A stretch of DNA of 9,994 bases from contig JAKCAB010000228.1 in NCBI GenBank assembly GCA_021839785.1, positions 1 through 9,994 on the forward strand. Direction: 5' to 3'. Both the position numbers and the translations under genes were made by a program. Positions 7,626 to 9,994 of this stretch are shown one piece after another; within the stretch, counting starts at the first letter, position 1; every line of letters begins with the position of its first letter. Source of the DNA: a bacterium. GTDB taxonomy: Bacteria; Verrucomicrobiota; Verrucomicrobiae; Limisphaerales; J093. The notes beneath the pieces were generated by a model, which saw only the letters and a list, made by a program, of their open reading frames with translations, was not told the DNA's origin and searched no databases.

Positions 7626-7982
7626 CTATGGCTTTAAGGCCACCAGGACTCCTGCGACGATAAGATACACCGCAATCACGCATACTGGCACGAAGACCAA
7701 AGCCAAGGCCTCGGTAGATCCAGACGGGCTAAAAAACACTAACCCTACCGCCAAGAGCGACATACTTATCCCCGCCACTAGCAACAGCCAATAAAGCACC
7801 CGAGATGTATAGAGCACCTTCAGCCTGTCCAAAACAAACAGTGGACAGCCACACCACGCCGCGAGCAGAATTGAAAAAGACAGCGACGCAACACTGTCCA
7901 TGTAGGCACGCCGGCTCAGTATCATGAACAGTGTGATCATCGCAACACATAGCCCACCCAATGAAGCATATTTATTGTTCAC
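7626..7982 (-). CDS. Four-helix membrane protein, probable immunity protein for the phospholipase-type RHS toxin
   Basis: 118 residues with four likely membrane helices (about 5-23, 30-51, 60-83 and 90-115) and short loops; no conserved domain I recognise. The start is GTG at 7982, 29 bases after the stop of the phospholipase-tipped RHS gene, with no strong Shine-Dalgarno; an in-frame TGA at 8004-8006 rules out a longer start. Its position directly behind the tip and its AT-rich composition point to the cognate immunity role. An inner-membrane protector is a sensible match for a toxin that attacks phospholipids, but this pairing is inferred from context only. Its TAG stop is in the same frame as the next RHS cassette, separated from that cassette's TTG by one codon. 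Confidence 0.75.
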   Translation of the reverse strand: MNNKYASLGGLCVAMITLFMILSRRAYMDSVASLSFSILLAAWCGCPLFVLDRLKVLYTSRVLYWLLLVAGISMSLLAVGLVFFSPSGSTEALALVFVPVCVIAVYLIVAGVLVALKP

Positions 7983-8011
7983 AAAATAGGGAAGTGAGAA
8001 AGATCATCACA

Positions 8012-9994
8012 CTAATAGAACACCACGATAGTGCCGGGAGCAGTGATGACAGGTGGACCGTTTTTCGATACACATATCCGTGGACACGACTTCGCTTGAG
8101 CAGATGCATACGCACTATCACCTGCGACATTAACGGCCTGGTAATAGATATACGCAAACACATAACACAACAGCGGTGACATAGCTCCAGAATCGCGGCA
8201 AGACTGCTTCATATCTTTCAAAAACTGATCGTCACACTTGCCTTTGCCTGAGCCGCAAATGTCGTAACACGCATCGTGTTTGCGGCATGCACCAGAAAAA
8301 TCAAATCCTGCCGGAAAATCGGGTGTGACGAAATCTCCAAATTTCCCACTACCACATTCTAGTCCCCAGGCATCCAATGTACCGATGGGTGCGTTGCGGG
8401 TGTGCCGGAACAAATTAGGCCCATCTGCGAGCTCAGCAATCGCCACAAACCGGCCCAATCGTGCGCCTAGGAGACCAAAAACAGCAGATGCACTGTCGCC
8501 CAGTGGGTCCCGATTCACCCACCGTTGCAGGTAAGGATCGTAAAACCGATAGCCGTAGGCGTAGAGGCCGGCGGTGGTGGAGCCGTTGAACCCCACCCAC
8601 GGCTTGCTCGAAAAGCGCATCAGGTTGGCGCTCGTCAAGGAGCCACTCCCGCTCAGCCAACGGCCGTAGGGGTCGTACTTGTAGCTGGCCTGGAGCGTGC
8701 CCGCGCTGTTCACTAAAGCCGTCACGTTCCCGTTGCCGTCCGCGTGGTAGCAGTTGTGCGTGCTCCAACTCCCCGCGCTGTAGCCGTGGCTGCGGGCCAG
8801 GAGACCGCCGATGCCCCCGGCGCCGGCGTAACCCCCGCTCAGGTCGCGTCCGCGCGTGTAAGTCACGGTGGGCGTGTTCGCGCCGTTGCGCTCCTGGACG
8901 AGGAGCATCCCGTCGTACACGTAGCGGGTCTCAGTCCCCAGCACCCACGCCCCCGCAGACCAGGTGTAGTCTTTCCGCACCCGGAGCCGGCCCTGGCCGT
9001 CGTACCCGAACTCCACCTTGAACCGGTAGGTGTCGTACGTGTAGTAGGTGTCCGTCGCCACGCTGGCGAGCTGGTTCTCCGCGTCGTAGGTGTAAGTCCA
9101 GTAGTACTGCGGCCCGCTGGGGAAATACCGTTGGGTGAGGTTGCCCCGCCGATCGTACGTGGGCGTGGAGTTCGGCACCGCGGTGAGTTGGTTGAGCGCG
9201 TTCACGGTGAACGTCTCCACCGTGGTGTAGTTGGTGCGCTTGGACAAATTTTGCGCCGCGTCGTAGCCGTAGCTCCATTGCTCGGCCGTCACCGGCGTGC
9301 CGTTGGGTTGGTAGGTCCAGGCATTAGTCAACTGGCCCGCCGCGTCGTAGGCGGCCAACACGTAGCCGTTCCAACTGGCGACCGCGCTGTTGGTCCGGCT
9401 CAGGAGGGTGCGCTGATGCGCAGCATTTAGAAGATAGGAGTGAGAATTGAGAATGGCCCCGCCGCTGGTGCGCAGTTCGGTGCGGGTAAGCCGGGCCAGG
9501 GTGTCGTAGGTGTTGGTGAGATAGCCGCCACCCGGCAGGGCGATCCCCAGCGGCAGGGTCCACGCCGGATTGCCGGCGGCCGGCGCCGGGTAGGTGTAGG
9601 TGAAGGTGCCGGCCGTGCCGCCCACCACCGACCAGCGCCGGCTGGCGTCCCAGGCGTTGGTGACCGTGAACTGGCCGGTGGGCTGGGCGAGCGTCAGGCC
9701 CGCGCGCAGGCCAAAGCGATTCGTTACGGTCACGTCGTCACTGGCCCACGGACCGTCTTCGGCAAACGTGCGCTGGCCGTTCCCAAGCACGGTGTAGGTG
9801 TACCGCGTCTGCCCCAGCGCGTCCAGCCGGTTGGTGAGGCGGCCCAACGCGTCGAACCCATTGGTCAGGCTGGCGGTGCCGGCGGGGTAGGTGACGTGGG
9901 TGAGGTTGCCCGCCGCGTCGTAGGCGTAAGTCGTGGAGTACCCGTTGGTGCTGGCGCCCGTGCCGGTGCGGGTGAACCGGGCGGCGAGCCAGCC
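8012..9994 (-). CDS. RHS/YD-repeat polymorphic toxin with C-terminal phospholipase A2-like tip, 5' end outside window
   Basis: 660 residues are visible and the frame is still open at the right edge. Many YD repeats appear in order (YDAAGNLTHVTY, FDALGRLTNRL, YDTLARLTRTEL, YDAAGQLTNAW, YDRRGNLTQRY, YDAENQLASV, YDGQGRLRVRKDY), then the core YKYDPYGR ... GYRFYDPYLQRWVNRDP and the PNLFRHTRNAPIGTLDAWGLE motif. RHS shells encase a tip that is released at the core. The tip (~8015-8370) has the phospholipase A2 hallmark CRKHDACYD: the His/Asp catalytic pair (window residues 573-574) flanked by cysteines, then CDDQF, further cysteines and a GDSAYASAQ stretch. It would hydrolyse membrane phospholipids of a target cell. 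The TTG in ALGRL near 9847 is internal, not a start. The next gene downstream is the likely immunity partner. The tip DNA is more AT-rich than the core, suggesting tip exchange. Confidence 0.9.
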   Translation of the reverse strand, partial: GWLAARFTRTGTGASTNGYSTTYAYDAAGNLTHVTYPAGTASLTNGFDALGRLTNRLDALGQTRYTYTVLGNGQRTFAEDGPWASDDVTVTNRFGLRAGLTLAQPTGQFTVTNAWDASRRWSVVGGTAGTFTYTYPAPAAGNPAWTLPLGIALPGGGYLTNTYDTLARLTRTELRTSGGAILNSHSYLLNAAHQRTLLSRTNSAVASWNGYVLAAYDAAGQLTNAWTYQPNGTPVTAEQWSYGYDAAQNLSKRTNYTTVETFTVNALNQLTAVPNSTPTYDRRGNLTQRYFPSGPQYYWTYTYDAENQLASVATDTYYTYDTYRFKVEFGYDGQGRLRVRKDYTWSAGAWVLGTETRYVYDGMLLVQERNGANTPTVTYTRGRDLSGGYAGAGGIGGLLARSHGYSAGSWSTHNCYHADGNGNVTALVNSAGTLQASYKYDPYGRWLSGSGSLTSANLMRFSSKPWVGFNGSTTAGLYAYGYRFYDPYLQRWVNRDPLGDSASAVFGLLGARLGRFVAIAELADGPNLFRHTRNAPIGTLDAWGLECGSGKFGDFVTPDFPAGFDFSGACRKHDACYDICGSGKGKCDDQFLKDMKQSCRDSGAMSPLLCYVFAYIYYQAVNVAGDSAYASAQAKSCPRICVSKNGPPVITAPGTIVVFY
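8508..8927 (-). repeat. RHS core direct repeat, copy in the phospholipase-tipped RHS gene
   Basis: Partner of 7036-7455 in the same orientation. It encodes the tip-proximal RHS core from YDGMLLVQERNGANTPTV to RWVNRDP. Shared DNA directly before two unrelated tips is what homologous exchange of toxin tips would use. Confidence 0.85.
9461..9856 (-). repeat. RHS mid-region direct repeat, copy in the phospholipase-tipped RHS gene
   Basis: Partner of 5837-6220 in the same orientation. It covers a part of RHS upstream of the tip-proximal core, so the repeats at 5837-6220 and 7036-7455 come from different, non-overlapping parts of the parent gene. Confidence 0.85.

Noticed and set aside
8744..9430. 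Plus-strand 228-codon frame within the RHS gene
   Set aside because: Antisense shadow of YD-repeat coding sequence; the Val/Arg/Gly-rich translation has no domain.
9845..9847. TTG as the start of the phospholipase-tipped RHS gene
   Set aside because: The frame continues upstream to the edge with typical YD-repeat sequence (YDAAGNLTHVTY), so this codon is the internal Leu of ALGRL.
1..9994. CRISPR array, tRNA or rRNA genes
   Set aside because: The only short-period similarity is protein-coding repeats; no regular direct repeats with unique spacers and no tRNA or rRNA signatures were seen.

Overview
The window looks like accessory sequence from a high-GC bacterial chromosome or contig. The phrasing of the RHS/YD-repeat proteins, the very large secreted protease built from FG-GAP and cadherin-like modules, and a dispersed palindromic intergenic repeat all suggest Verrucomicrobiota (Limisphaerales/Pedosphaera-like). 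This is an inference from style, not from a marker gene. Every gene I can support is on the minus strand; the long plus-strand open frames are antisense shadows caused by GC-rich codon usage.

Positions 5406 down to 1: one giant, uninterrupted minus-strand gene that leaves the window at its 3' end. It encodes a secreted subtilisin-family (S8) protease with an intact Asp/His/Asn/Ser set, followed by two Ig/Fn3-like modules, about seven FG-GAP/VCBS calcium-binding repeats and at least six or seven tandem cadherin-like repeats (1802 codons in the window).

Positions 5407-5782: an intergenic stretch holding a ~188-bp inverted-repeat element with a second perfect hairpin nested inside it.

Positions 5783-9994: a polymorphic-toxin (RHS/YD-repeat) array, read right to left. 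First comes a large RHS protein, open at the right edge, that ends in a phospholipase A2-like toxin tip (8012-9994). A four-helix membrane protein follows, most likely its immunity protein (7626-7982). Next is an N-terminally truncated RHS core carrying a different, unrecognised toxin tip (6615-7622), then a small soluble protein that is its probable immunity partner (6340-6606). Last is a third RHS fragment with no tip (5783-6325). The RHS cores are GC-rich and near-duplicates of each other, while the two tips and two immunity genes are visibly more AT-rich and unrelated. This is the expected pattern when toxin tips are swapped by recombination through conserved core DNA. The first RHS protein would deliver a lipid-attacking toxin to neighbours. 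The truncated cassette behind it looks like a stored alternative or displaced older toxin-immunity pair.
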